The notes under the pieces: model-generated
Database searches by the model: none
Told to the model about the DNA's origin: nothing
The model's input: the letters and a program-made list of their open reading frames with translations, nothing else
Translations under genes and position numbers: made by a program
DNA from: VAZQ01 sp963744275
Lineage (GTDB): Bacteria; Pseudomonadota; Alphaproteobacteria; Rhizobiales; Xanthobacteraceae
Assembly (NCBI GenBank): GCA_963744275.1
Contig: CAVUSX010000021.1
Location: 124,001-188,000, forward strand
DNA: 64,000 nt
Direction: 5' to 3'
Shown here: piece after piece, positions 17,391 through 25,990 of the stretch
Numbering within the stretch: position 1 is the stretch's first letter
Layout of the letters: the number at the start of each line of letters is the position of its first letter

Positions 17391-18317
17391 ATGCACCGCG
17401 ACATCGATACCGCGCTGCTGCGCGCCTTCGTGGCGGTGGTCGAAACCGGCAGCGTGACCGGAGCCGCCGCGCTCCTCAACCTGACCCAGGCCGCGGTCAG
17501 CCAGCAGCTCAAGCGGCTGGAGGAGCTGTTCGGCACGCAGCTGTTCGAGCGTCACCACCGCCGCCTGACGCTGCGCCCGAACGGCGAGCGGCTCCTGGCC
17601 CATGCCCACAAGCTGATCGCGCTCAACGACGAGGTCTGGGGCGCGATGAGCGCGCCCGCCTACGAGGGCGAGGTGCGGCTGGGCGTCCCCCACGACATCG
17701 TCGGTCCCTACATGCCGCCCATTCTGCGCCGCTTCGACCAGGCTTGGCCGCGGGTGCGGGTGTCGCTCAAGTGCACCACCACGCCGCAGCTGCACGAGAT
17801 CCTGCGCAAGGGCGACCTCGACCTCATCCTGACCACCGAGCAGCGTGCCGGCGGCACGACGCTGCTGGAGGATGAGCTGGTCTGGGTCGGCGCCGTGAAC
17901 GGGGCCGCCAGCGGCCGCGACCCGCTGCCGGTCTCGCTCGGCGACGAGAAATGCGCGTTTCGGCCGGCGGTGTTGAAGGCCTTGCGCGCCGCCGGGCGCG
18001 ATTGGCGGCCGGTGTGCGAGGTCAGCAGCATGGAGCCGCTGTTGGCTTCGATCGAGGCCGATCTCGCCATCGCGCCGCTGTTGCGCTCCACCATCCCGCA
18101 TTACCTGCAACCGTTCGACCGCGACCGCCGGCTGCCGCGGTTGCCGAAGTTCTTCATCAATCTTTACCTGCCGCCGGCGCGGCAGAGCGAGATCGCGCTC
18201 GAGCTCGCCCGCCACATCAGCCAGGAATTCGAGGCCCGTTCCCACCGGCCCAACCGCGACGGGCGCCCTGCCCGCATGCTTCCCAAAGCCAGCCCCTCCG
18301 GAATGCTGGCGGGTTGA
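17391..18317 (+). CDS. LysR-family transcriptional regulator (308 aa)
   Basis: N-terminal winged HTH (about residues 8-65) with GSVTGAAALLNLTQAAVSQQ and LEELFGTQLFERHHRRL, typical of LysR regulators, followed by a periplasmic-binding-type effector domain (EVRLGVPHDIVG...). The ATG at 17391 is preceded by AAGGAG. Effector unknown. It is divergent from the DUF1127 gene; the intergenic palindrome is its likely operator. Confidence 0.92.
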   Translation: MHRDIDTALLRAFVAVVETGSVTGAAALLNLTQAAVSQQLKRLEELFGTQLFERHHRRLTLRPNGERLLAHAHKLIALNDEVWGAMSAPAYEGEVRLGVPHDIVGPYMPPILRRFDQAWPRVRVSLKCTTTPQLHEILRKGDLDLILTTEQRAGGTTLLEDELVWVGAVNGAASGRDPLPVSLGDEKCAFRPAVLKALRAAGRDWRPVCEVSSMEPLLASIEADLAIAPLLRSTIPHYLQPFDRDRRLPRLPKFFINLYLPPARQSEIALELARHISQEFEARSHRPNRDGRPARMLPKASPSGMLAG

Positions 18318-18377
18318 GCGAGGCGCCTACCTGCTCATGCAAGGGGCAGGGCGATTGCATTTGATTGAGGGCACGAC

Positions 18378-18545
18378 GCTTCAGGCTCCCTCTCCCCGCG
18401 TGCGCGGAGAGGGTCGGGGTGAGGGGGCGCTTCCACGAGTCTGAGCGTGCGGAAAGGCCCCCTGCCCTTCACAAGCTCGGAACTCGCGGAGAGGCCCCCT
18501 CACCCGGCGCTTCGCGCCGACCTCTCCCCGCGCGCGGGGAGAGGT
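18378..18545. repeat. GC-rich intergenic repeat/hairpins
   Basis: Two related hairpin modules: CTCCCTCTCCCCGCGTGCGC with GGAGAGGG near 18389-18420, and CCTCTCCCCGCGCGC with GGGGAGAGG near 18519-18545. Similar CTCTCCCC...GGGGAGAGG units occur at 23,935-23,968 and near 59,945-60,000. The type is common between alphaproteobacterial genes and may serve as a transcription end. Confidence 0.5.
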
Positions 18546-18599
18546 GGAGAATGCAGCGCCGCACTGCGACGATGGCCCTGCCTGCAAGGAGGGAAGTAG

Positions 18600-19544
18600 T
18601 CAGGACACCTCGGTCAGCCGGTCGATCTCCGCCAGATCGTCGGCCGTCAATGCCCAGCTCACCGCCTTGACGTTCTGCTCCAGCTGCTCCGGCTTGGTGG
18701 CGCCGGCGATCACGCTCGCGATCGCCGGACGCGCCGCGAGCCAGCTGAAGGCGAGCTCGAGCAAGCTGTGCCCACGTGCGGCGCAGAAATTCTCCAGCCG
18801 CTCCACGATCGTCCAGTTCGCCGGCGTGAGATAGCGCTCCGCCAGCCCCTTCATGCGCGCCAGGCGCGTGCCCGGCGGCGGCGGCGCTTGCCGGGGGTAC
18901 TTGCCGCTCAAGAGACCGCTGGCGAGCGGAAAATACGGCAGCAGCCCCAACCCGCAGGCCGCCATGGCGGGCACCAGCTCGGCCTCGACATCGCGCTTGA
19001 TGAGGCTGTACTCGTTCTGGCACGAGACGAAGCGGTTGAGGTTATGATGCCGGGCGCTCCAATGCGCCGCCACGGCCTGCCAGGCCGCGAAGTTGGAATT
19101 TCCCACATAGCGGACCTTGCCTTGACGGATCAGATCATCCAGCGCCCGCAACGTCTCCTCGATCGGGGTCAGGTCGTCGGGCGTATGCAGCTGATAGAGG
19201 TCGATCCAATCGGTCTTGAGCCGCCGCAGCGATGCCTCCACGGCCGTCATGATGTAGCGGCGCGACGCGCCCGCCAGCACGCCGGCGTCATCCATCGGCA
19301 TGCCGAACTTGGTGGCCAGCACGATGTCCTTGCGCCGTTCGCCCAGAAGCGCTCCCAAGGCGTCCTCGGAGCCGCCGCGATTGCCATAAGTGTCCGCCGT
19401 GTCGAACAGCGTGATCCCCAGGTCGAGCGCCTTGTGAACGACCGCGCGCGATTGGTCCAAGCCGATGCGGCCACCGAAATTGTTGCAGCCCAACCCGACC
19501 AGCGACACCCGCAGTCCCGAAACCCCCAAGTTGCGTGCTTCCAT
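18600..19544 (-). CDS. Aldo/keto reductase (314 aa)
   Basis: NADPH-dependent oxidoreductase of the potassium-channel-beta/YajO-like branch. Tetrad residues are visible: D48 and Y53 in FDTADTYGNRG, K79 in LATKFGM, H120 in YQLHTPD. The C-terminal cofactor site reads SVIAGATKPEQL. The ATG at 19544 has GAGGAG upstream. It is divergent from the MFS gene with only 61 bp between starts, so both promoters are packed there. Confidence 0.92.
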   Translation of the reverse strand: MEARNLGVSGLRVSLVGLGCNNFGGRIGLDQSRAVVHKALDLGITLFDTADTYGNRGGSEDALGALLGERRKDIVLATKFGMPMDDAGVLAGASRRYIMTAVEASLRRLKTDWIDLYQLHTPDDLTPIEETLRALDDLIRQGKVRYVGNSNFAAWQAVAAHWSARHHNLNRFVSCQNEYSLIKRDVEAELVPAMAACGLGLLPYFPLASGLLSGKYPRQAPPPPGTRLARMKGLAERYLTPANWTIVERLENFCAARGHSLLELAFSWLAARPAIASVIAGATKPEQLEQNVKAVSWALTADDLAEIDRLTEVS

Positions 19545-19605
19545 TTGGTGCTCCTCGGCGTCATGGCCGGCTTTCGTTATCCGACTGCAGCATGAAGATC
19601 GAGAC

Positions 19606-20781
19606 ATGAATCCTCCGCCGCCGCGCCGGCTCTTGACCTCGCTCGGCCTCATCTGGCTGAGCGGCGCGGCGCTACGCATGACCGTGCTGGCGGTGCCGCC
19701 CTTGCTGCCGTTCATCCATCGCGACCTCGATCTCTCCGAGACCGCGATCGGCGCGCTGGCCGGCCTGCCTTCCCTCCTGTTCGCGGCCGCCGCCGTGCCG
19801 GGCTCGCTCATCATTGCACGCTTCGGGGCGCGGCCGGCGCTGATCGCGGGGCTCATCGTCAATGCGCTCGCGGCGGCGGCGCGCGGAGCCGCCGCCGACG
19901 TGGCCATGCTGTTTGCCGCCACCATCGTGATGGGGGCCGGCATCGCGGTCATGCAACCGGCGCTGCCGCCGATCGTGCGCGGCTGGCTGCCCGACCGCAT
20001 CGGTTTTGCCACCGCGGTCTACACCAACGGGCTGTTGATCGGCGAGATCCTCGCCGTCAGCCTGACGTTGCCGCTGGTGCTGCCGTTCGCGGGCGGCAAT
20101 TGGCGCATCGCCATCGCGCTGTGGAGCCTGCCGGCGCTCTTGACCGCGCTCATGGTGGCGCTGTTGGGGCCGCGCCCGACCGCAGCCCAAGCGGCGGAAG
20201 CCGGGCGGCGCCGCTGGTGGCCGGATTGGCGCGACGCCCGCATCTGGCAGCTCGGGCTTCTGTTCGGCGGGGTCAACAGCATCTATTTCTCCACCAACGC
20301 CTTCCTGCCGGAATATCTGGCCCACAGCGGCACGCCCGAGCTCATCGGCAGCGCGCTGACGGCGCTCAATTTCGGCCAGCTTCCGGCCTCCCTCCTGATG
20401 CTGGGCCTGGCCGGGCGGTTGCTGGCGCGCCCCCTCGCCTATGGGGCGGCCGGGCTGTTGTCGCTCTTGAGCGTCTTCGGCATGATGCTCATGTCGGGAG
20501 CCTGGGTGGTGTTCTGGGCCGGCATGCTCGGCTTCGCGGATGCGATCGCGTTCGTGCTGATCCTCGCCTTGCCGCCGTTCCTGAGCGCGCCCGACGACGC
20601 CCATCGCACCGCGGCCGGCATGTTCACCATCAGCTACAGCTGCGCGGTCGCGATCCCGATCATCGGCGGGCTGGCCTGGGATGCGAGCGCGATCGCGCCG
20701 GTGGCGTTCGTGCCGATCGGGCTTTGCGCCGTGGTCATCAGCGTGCTGCCGTTCTGGATCGATTTCCGGCGGCGCGGCTAG
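19606..20781 (+). CDS. MFS transporter, CynX/NimT-like (391 aa)
   Basis: About twelve hydrophobic segments run the length of the protein, with the early motif RMTVLAVPPLLPFIHRDLDL and GALAGLPSLLFAAAAVPGSL typical of the cyanate/nitroimidazole (CynX/NimT) branch of the major facilitator superfamily. The inner-membrane location is clear. The substrate cannot be inferred. The ATG at 19606 gives the family length; no strong Shine-Dalgarno is seen. Confidence 0.85.
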   Translation: MNPPPPRRLLTSLGLIWLSGAALRMTVLAVPPLLPFIHRDLDLSETAIGALAGLPSLLFAAAAVPGSLIIARFGARPALIAGLIVNALAAAARGAAADVAMLFAATIVMGAGIAVMQPALPPIVRGWLPDRIGFATAVYTNGLLIGEILAVSLTLPLVLPFAGGNWRIAIALWSLPALLTALMVALLGPRPTAAQAAEAGRRRWWPDWRDARIWQLGLLFGGVNSIYFSTNAFLPEYLAHSGTPELIGSALTALNFGQLPASLLMLGLAGRLLARPLAYGAAGLLSLLSVFGMMLMSGAWVVFWAGMLGFADAIAFVLILALPPFLSAPDDAHRTAAGMFTISYSCAVAIPIIGGLAWDASAIAPVAFVPIGLCAVVISVLPFWIDFRRRG

Positions 20782-20783
20782 AG

Positions 20784-20850
20784 CATTTTCAGGAAAATGC
20801 CTGCCCCTGCGGAGGCAGGGGTGGAAAGCGGTTTTCCGTCCGAAAATGCG
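20784..20850. repeat. Dispersed intergenic repeat (AGCATTTTC type)
   Basis: Starts GAGCATTTTCAGGAAAATGC, contains a CCCCTGC/GCAGGGG hairpin, and ends GCGGTTTTCCGTCCGAAAAT. This pattern is a common interspersed element in Hyphomicrobiales. It also could terminate the MFS transcript. Confidence 0.55.
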
Positions 20851-20944
20851 ACCACGCAAGGATGCTACGCCGCCGCGGCGGGCGCTCGATCGCGTGGTGT
20901 GCTAGAGCTTCGAGGTGACGGAAAATTCTCGCAGGCGCGCGCTG

Positions 20945-21190
20945 ATGAAATCCCTGTCGCTCGTGGCGGCGTTCGCCGGCTTGGCGCTGGCTACGCTTTG
21001 TGACCGCTCCGCCGGCGCGGCCGGCGCGCCCGCCGTGCCCCCGGCGAGCCAGGTGCAGCCGCGCGTGCCGTCACCGCCCGACCCGACATCCACCTTCTTG
21101 CGGCAAGCCCCGTCAGATCCGCCGGCTCTTCCGTACCGGACGGAAAAACATCGGAAGCATTTGTTGCATCGAGCGGAACGCGATCACTGA
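20945..21190 (+). CDS. Possible small exported protein (81 aa)
   Basis: MKSLSLVAAFAGLALATLCD looks like a signal peptide, followed by a proline-rich segment and a basic tail (KHRKHLLHRAERDH). No homology is recognised, and there is no clear ribosome site. A GTG at 20915 is an alternative start. Confidence 0.3.
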   Translation: MKSLSLVAAFAGLALATLCDRSAGAAGAPAVPPASQVQPRVPSPPDPTSTFLRQAPSDPPALPYRTEKHRKHLLHRAERDH

Positions 21191-21299
21191 GGGGTCCTTG
21201 GGGGACGCCGCGGTCCACAAAGAGCATTCCAAGCAATCGACCGGATCGATATAAGCGTGCGGCGGTTCCGCTGCCTGCGGCCGCCACCAGGGAATCCCC

Positions 21300-21659
21300 A
21301 TGCCGGCCGTGGAACAGTTGGCCGCAGCGCCGCAGCCGGTTACGGAGCCGGAACAGGCCTCCTCGATCGGCTCCGACATGTCGATCGTCGGCACGATCCT
21401 CGCAACCGGTGCGGTCGAGGTCTTCGGCCGGATCAAGGGCGAGCTGCGCGGCGCGAGCCTCCTCATCGGCGAGGGCGGGCAGATCGAGGGCAAAGCCTGC
21501 GGCCGGGAGGTGACCGTGCTGGGTCGCATCACGGGCACGATCCGGGCGCCCCAGGTCAAGCTGCTCGGACGCGCCGCCGTCGAAGGCGAAATTTTCCATC
21601 AAGGGCTGTCGATCGAGGAAGAGGCATTGTTCGAAGGGACGTCGCGACCGTTCTTTTGA
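21300..21659 (+). CDS. Bactofilin-family protein (119 aa)
   Basis: Polymer-forming cytoskeletal protein. The bactofilin beta-helix is visible from SIVGTILATGAVEVFGRIKG onward, with glycine-spaced rungs (GGQIEGKACGREVTVLGRIT). Short disordered tails flank the core. Its 3' end overlaps the convergent minus-strand gene by 61 bp. Bactofilins organise cell shape and envelope machinery. Two further relatives follow, making a local cluster. Confidence 0.85.
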   Translation: MPAVEQLAAAPQPVTEPEQASSIGSDMSIVGTILATGAVEVFGRIKGELRGASLLIGEGGQIEGKACGREVTVLGRITGTIRAPQVKLLGRAAVEGEIFHQGLSIEEEALFEGTSRPFF

Positions 21660-21895
21660 GGGTGATTGATGACCACGGTCCCGCCAGCCTTGTGGATGCG
21701 CCCCTCGACCGTGCCGAAGATGATGGCGGATGCACCTTTTTCAATCGTCAGATTGCCGGTGATGACGCCACGCAGATGCAAGGTATTGTTCGCACGTACG
21801 ATTGCGTCTCCCACGACGGTGCCGTGAACGTCGAGATCGCGGTTGACCACGAGCGGACCATCGATCTTTCCCTGCAGGGTTTGCATCCAGGACAT
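21599..21895 (-). CDS. Short bactofilin-like beta-helix protein (98 aa)
   Basis: Contains rung-like repeats (KIDGPLVVNRDLDVHGTVVG, NTLHLRGVITGNLTIEKG, IIFGTVEGRIHKAGG) that match the bactofilin/polymer-forming pattern, though it is more divergent than its neighbours. It is convergent with the preceding bactofilin and overlaps its 3' end. Start ATG at 21895; an ATG three codons later is possible. Likely a surface- or membrane-associated polymer subunit (inference). Confidence 0.65.
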   Translation of the reverse strand: MSWMQTLQGKIDGPLVVNRDLDVHGTVVGDAIVRANNTLHLRGVITGNLTIEKGASAIIFGTVEGRIHKAGGTVVINHPQKNGRDVPSNNASSSIDSP

Positions 21896-22059
21896 CTCTC
21901 TGTGGCAAAGGTGCCGCGCGCCCTTGCGCGCCGCGCGCCTCTGCGATGGATCAAAAATCGCGATTCAAATCTTTCTATCGGCCTTCGATCACGGTAGCAT
22001 ATCACCGGTCTCGGCCATGCGGACGGGGTAACCCGCATCCGGGGAAATAGGGGGAAATC

Positions 22060-22722
22060 ATGCTGTCCAGCTTCAAGGGCAAGGGGCCCGAGAAAGACAA
22101 CAACGCGGCGAGCCCGAGCCTTCCCAGCTTCATGGCCGCCGGGGCTTCGCCGCAACGCACGAGCGTCGAGCCGCCATCCAAGCGCCCGGAGCCGGCTCCA
22201 CGGCCGGAGCCGATGGCGCGGCCGGAGCTGATGAGCAAACCGGCCGCGAAGCCGGAAACCGTTTCTTTGATCGGGTCCGGCATGTCGATCGCGGGCCAGG
22301 TCGTCTGTACCGGCCAGGCGAAGATCTTCGGTCGGGTCGAAGGCGAGCTGCGGGTCTCCGACCTCCTGCTCGGCGAAGGCTCGCAGGTCGAAGGCGACGT
22401 CGTGGCGCAGGAGGTGACGGTGCGCGGACACGTCAAGGGCACCATTCGGGCCGTGCGCGTGCGGCTCGAGGACGGCGCCACCGTCGAGGGCGATATCTTC
22501 CACCGCACGCTTTCGATCGAGGAAGGCGCGATGTTCGAAGGATCGTCACGACGGGTCGAAAACCCGACCAACGCGCCGACCAGCATCCCCGAGGAAATCC
22601 CGCACGCCGAGCCCGCTCGGGCGGCCTTCCAGCCGCAGGCGGCCTTCCAGCCGCAGGCGGCGGCCATCGATGCCGATGTCCTGGCGGAGCCGACGGGCGA
22701 GATGGCGCGGACGGTGAGCTGA
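22060..22722 (+). CDS. Bactofilin-family protein with extended tails (220 aa)
   Basis: A disordered Pro/Lys-rich N-terminus (about 1-68, with PEPAPRPEPMARPE) is followed by a bactofilin core (IGSGMSIAGQVVCTGQAKIF to AMFEGSSRR) and a disordered C-terminus with a short duplicated AAFQPQ unit. The core closely resembles the protein at 21,300. The ATG at 22060 has GGGGGAAA upstream. Cytoskeletal polymer. Confidence 0.88.
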   Translation: MLSSFKGKGPEKDNNAASPSLPSFMAAGASPQRTSVEPPSKRPEPAPRPEPMARPELMSKPAAKPETVSLIGSGMSIAGQVVCTGQAKIFGRVEGELRVSDLLLGEGSQVEGDVVAQEVTVRGHVKGTIRAVRVRLEDGATVEGDIFHRTLSIEEGAMFEGSSRRVENPTNAPTSIPEEIPHAEPARAAFQPQAAFQPQAAAIDADVLAEPTGEMARTVS

Positions 22723-22895
22723 TCCACGGCGCACCTTCACCGGTGGATTGAATTGCCGACCTCGCCGCGGCGAGCTGCGACGGCTTTCGGTCGCGGGCGG
22801 CGGCCCTTGCGGCCTTCCGTTGGCAACCGCACCGCCGATGCTACAATGCGCGCGACGTCGTCCGCGCCAATGTCGGGTGGCTCAGGGGGAAACCT

Positions 22896-23918
22896 ATGAA
22901 TCGATTCTTAGTCGCGCTGCTCTTGCTTGCGCTGGCCCAGAGCGGGGCTTCCGCTCAGAACGCGGCGGGCGATCCCGCCGCCGGCAAGGCCTATTGGGAG
23001 CGCGACGCCCCCAGGACAACGGCGTGCCGCAATTGCCACGGCCAGCAGGGGCAAGGCGCGTTCGGACCCGACCTCGCCGGCCGCGGATTGAATGCCGCAC
23101 AGGTCGAGCAAGCGGTGCGCAAGCCCTGGGGAATCATGCCGGCATTCGTCGAGAGCCAGCTGAGCGATCAAGACGCCGCCGATCTCGCCGCCTATTTCGC
23201 GACGTTGCCGAAGGTGGCCGAGCCGGGCAAATGGCGGTTCGAGCCGCCCGCGGGCGCGCCCCCCGGGCAGGCCACCTTGATCAATATCGGATGCGGCCAG
23301 TGTCATGGCGTCAATCTCGACGGACCGCGCGGCAATCTCGGCGCCGTCAACGCGGATTTCGATTATTTCGCCAACCTGGTCTACAACCACACGACGGCGT
23401 TGCCGCAGCACCGGGCGCTATTGGGAGTCAAGGCCACCAACATCGACATGGGCAACTATTCGAGAACGCGCCTGCCGGAGGGGACGTTGCGGCAAATCTA
23501 CTTCTGGGCCCGCGACGAGATCGGCTTCCGGGTTCCGATGACGGGCGTGCTCGGCAAGGGCGAGACCGGCCCCGACGGCGTGACCTATCCGCTCACCGTC
23601 GGCAACGGCGGCCTGCAAGGCAAGGGCGTGAGCGCGGAAGGCGTGATCGTCACCCTCCAGATCCCGGCCGACACCCAGGTGGTGGCGGCGACCGGCACCG
23701 GCTATCAGGGCGTCCACACCGACGAAAGAGCCAAGGCCAACCTGGCGGTGTGGCGGCTGCCGCGCAGCGCTCCCAAGGATCAGGAGCACATCACCATCAC
23801 CTTGTCGAAGGCCCCGACCGCCGCCGACAATCTGCGCGGCAGCATCCGCTGGACCAAGCCGGCCCCCAAGGACGGCCCCAGCCCCGACGTGGTCAACATC
23901 GCGCCGGCGCCGCTCTGA
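22896..23918 (+). CDS. Diheme c-type cytochrome (340 aa)
   Basis: Signal peptide MNRFLVALLLLALAQSGASA, then two heme c sites: CRNCH (residues 44-48) and CGQCH (133-137). The first domain shows a class I-like fold with GIMPAF and a distal Met candidate. The C-terminal part (about 200-340) has no heme motif and is beta-rich. Periplasmic electron carrier; the partner enzyme is not in this window. Start ATG 22896 after CAGGGGGAA. Confidence 0.85.
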   Translation: MNRFLVALLLLALAQSGASAQNAAGDPAAGKAYWERDAPRTTACRNCHGQQGQGAFGPDLAGRGLNAAQVEQAVRKPWGIMPAFVESQLSDQDAADLAAYFATLPKVAEPGKWRFEPPAGAPPGQATLINIGCGQCHGVNLDGPRGNLGAVNADFDYFANLVYNHTTALPQHRALLGVKATNIDMGNYSRTRLPEGTLRQIYFWARDEIGFRVPMTGVLGKGETGPDGVTYPLTVGNGGLQGKGVSAEGVIVTLQIPADTQVVAATGTGYQGVHTDERAKANLAVWRLPRSAPKDQEHITITLSKAPTAADNLRGSIRWTKPAPKDGPSPDVVNIAPAPL

Positions 23919-23980
23919 GAAGCACCGCAGCCTTCCTCTCCCCGCGCGCGCCCGCGCACGGGGAGAGGCGAGTTCGTCTT

Positions 23981-24090
23981 GTAGGGCGCAATCGCTTTAT
24001 TGCGCCGACCGGCCGCGCCCCGCCCCGTAAATTCGAGCTCGGGCGCCAGCGGCTGCGCGAAAGCGGCGCAATAAAGCGATTGCGCCCTAC
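23981..24090. repeat. Perfect 26-bp inverted repeat (GTAGGGCGCAATCG type)
   Basis: Left arm 23981-24006 starts GTAGGGCGCAATCGCTTTAT; the right arm at 24065-24090 is its exact reverse complement. The 58-bp loop is GC-rich. MITE/REP-like; no coding capacity. It sits between the convergent cytochrome and Bug genes and may double as a bidirectional terminator. Confidence 0.85.
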
Positions 24091-24175
24091 GACCTGAACT
24101 GCGCCGATTTCAATTTCCTCGACTTCAGTGATTTGCAGAAATACGTCGATCGGAACTTCGCCGCGACGACGGACC

Positions 24176-25147
24176 TCAACCGGCTTTGATGTTCGCCGCG
24201 TGGATGACCTTGCCCCACTTCTCCGTTTCCGCAGCGAGGAACTTCCCGAATTCGGCGGGCGGCATCGGCATCGGAACTGCACCGATGTCGGCCAACTGCG
24301 CGGTCGTCTTGGAATCGCCGAGAGCGGCGTTGATCGCCTTGCTGAGCCGGTCGGTGATCTCGACCGGTATGTTCCTGGGCGCGCCGATCCCGTACCAACC
24401 GCTCGCCTCGTAGCCTGCTACAAAATCGCCCACGGGCGGGATATCCGGCAGCTCCGATTGACGCGTCGCGGTGGTGATTGCAAGGGCACGCAGTTTGCCC
24501 GTTCGGATGTACGCGATCGACTGAGATATCGGACCAAATACGACCTGAACCTGCCCGGCGAGGAGGTCGGGCAGGAAACTGCCGCGATAAGGCACGTGAA
24601 CCATGTCGACGCCCGCCATGCTCTTGAACAGCTCGCCACACATATGGCTCAAGCTTCCGATGCCGGCTGACGCCATGTTGATTTTGCCGGGATTGGCCTT
24701 GGCATAGGCGATGAATTCGGGAACCGTATTGGCCGGCAATGAGGGATTGAGCACCATCACGTAAGGCGCGAGGGCGACACCCGCCACCGGCGCGATGTCA
24801 CGGATGAAATTGAAGCTGAGGTTGTCGTAGAGCGTGGCGTTGATGGTGGCCGACGGACTGATCGAGAGAAGTGTGTAGCCGTCCGGCTGCGCGTTCACGA
24901 CGACTTCGGTCCCGATATTACCGCCGGCGCCCGGACGGTTTTCTATGACGAACTGCTGCCCGAGCCGCTCCGACAGCGCCTGCCCGGCCAGGCGCGCGAC
25001 CAGGTCGGACGCATTGCTGGCCGGAAAGCCGACGATGACGCGTACCGGCCGCGTCGGATAGGCCTGCGCCCGCGCGCTCCGCGAAACGACCGGAAGCGCG
25101 GCAGCACCCGCCGCCAGATGCAGGAATTCACGGCGTGGAAATTTCAT
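24176..25147 (-). CDS. Bug/TctC-type tricarboxylate transporter receptor (323 aa)
   Basis: Periplasmic solute-binding protein of the tripartite tricarboxylate transporter system. The N-terminal RREFLHLAAGAAALP has a twin-arginine pattern. The mature part shows the family signatures PVRVIVGFPASNASDLVAR, IENRPGAGGNIG and VPYRGSFLPDLLAGQV. The ATG at 25147 is chosen because the Tat signal starts there. No TctA/TctB membrane genes are nearby, so it is an orphan receptor. The ligand is unknown, probably a carboxylate. Confidence 0.93.
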   Translation of the reverse strand: MKFPRREFLHLAAGAAALPVVSRSARAQAYPTRPVRVIVGFPASNASDLVARLAGQALSERLGQQFVIENRPGAGGNIGTEVVVNAQPDGYTLLSISPSATINATLYDNLSFNFIRDIAPVAGVALAPYVMVLNPSLPANTVPEFIAYAKANPGKINMASAGIGSLSHMCGELFKSMAGVDMVHVPYRGSFLPDLLAGQVQVVFGPISQSIAYIRTGKLRALAITTATRQSELPDIPPVGDFVAGYEASGWYGIGAPRNIPVEITDRLSKAINAALGDSKTTAQLADIGAVPMPMPPAEFGKFLAAETEKWGKVIHAANIKAG

Positions 25148-25343
25148 CCTGGTCCCCGGAACATGATTTCGCAGGCGCACACTATTCGCCCACCACTCGC
25201 AGTGCGAGGATATTTTTCGAGCGCTCCTTCGCTTGCGCGGGCCGGTGGCGGCGCATAGGTCCCCATGGCAAATCCCTTTCAAGCATTCAGGGCGCGCCGC
25301 CCCGACCTCAAGCAAGACCGAGCGTCATCCTGAGAAGCAAGCG

Positions 25344-25829
25344 TCAGGGTCGGATCACCAGGGTCTCGAGTTTCGCGAGCGCGTCCGCGAGGCTGGTCAC
25401 GATATCTCCGCCGCTCGCCCTGATGAAATATTCGACCTGCAGGTTCACCATCGCGCCTTCGTTGTCCGCCGACAGCCTGAAATCGCCGCGGTAGCCCAGG
25501 ATCGGCTTGCCCTTCGCGCAGGCGTATCCGATCTCGGCGGCCGTCCCGCTGTCCACGTCGACGCCGTCCAGGATCGCGAAGACGATATCGCTCCTGTCGA
25601 TCGCGAGCCGATTGTTGCGGCCGATCTCGCTGTTGAGCCTTCGCCAGGCGTCGCGTCGCGCCGGCCCGTAGGGCATCGCCACGACCGCGTCGATCTCGTT
25701 CTGGTCGGTCAGCTTCCAGGGATTGAGGATCTCATGGCCGGTGCGGCCAAGCGTGGGAAGCAACATTGATTCCTGATAGAAGCGCCCTGCTTCCGAGAAA
25801 CCCAATGGTCCGGCGAGATAGATTTTCAT
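25344..25829 (-). CDS. Nucleoside 2-deoxyribosyltransferase-like protein (161 aa)
   Basis: Begins MKIYLAGPLGFSEAGRFY, the standard opening of the family, and has DIVFAILDGVDVDSGTAAEI, which carries the catalytic Asp/Glu region, and GYRGDFR. The enzyme transfers deoxyribose between bases or hydrolyses deoxynucleotides. The gene lies just downstream of pyrE on the same strand, 161 bp away with a repeat between, consistent with nucleotide salvage. Confidence 0.85.
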   Translation of the reverse strand: MKIYLAGPLGFSEAGRFYQESMLLPTLGRTGHEILNPWKLTDQNEIDAVVAMPYGPARRDAWRRLNSEIGRNNRLAIDRSDIVFAILDGVDVDSGTAAEIGYACAKGKPILGYRGDFRLSADNEGAMVNLQVEYFIRASGGDIVTSLADALAKLETLVIRP

Positions 25830-25861
25830 GGTGCGTACCGTCGGCGGCTTGGCCCAAAGGA

Positions 25862-25951
25862 ATGTCATCGCCGGGCTCGTCCCGGCGATCTCGCTTGGGA
25901 GCGCACGTGCCATCCTAATCGAGATGGCCGGAACAGGTCCGGCCATGACAA
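25862..25951. repeat. Dispersed palindromic repeat (CATGGCCGGA type), copy 1
   Basis: Carries CGCCGGG...CCCGGCGATCTCG and a second palindrome, ATGGCCGGAACAGGTCCGGC, between pyrE and the deoxyribosyltransferase. A relative occupies 37,745-37,864, in the opposite orientation. Confidence 0.6.
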
Positions 25952-25990
25952 CCTGGAACACGCGAGTGCTCCCGCTACGGCGGGCATCCG

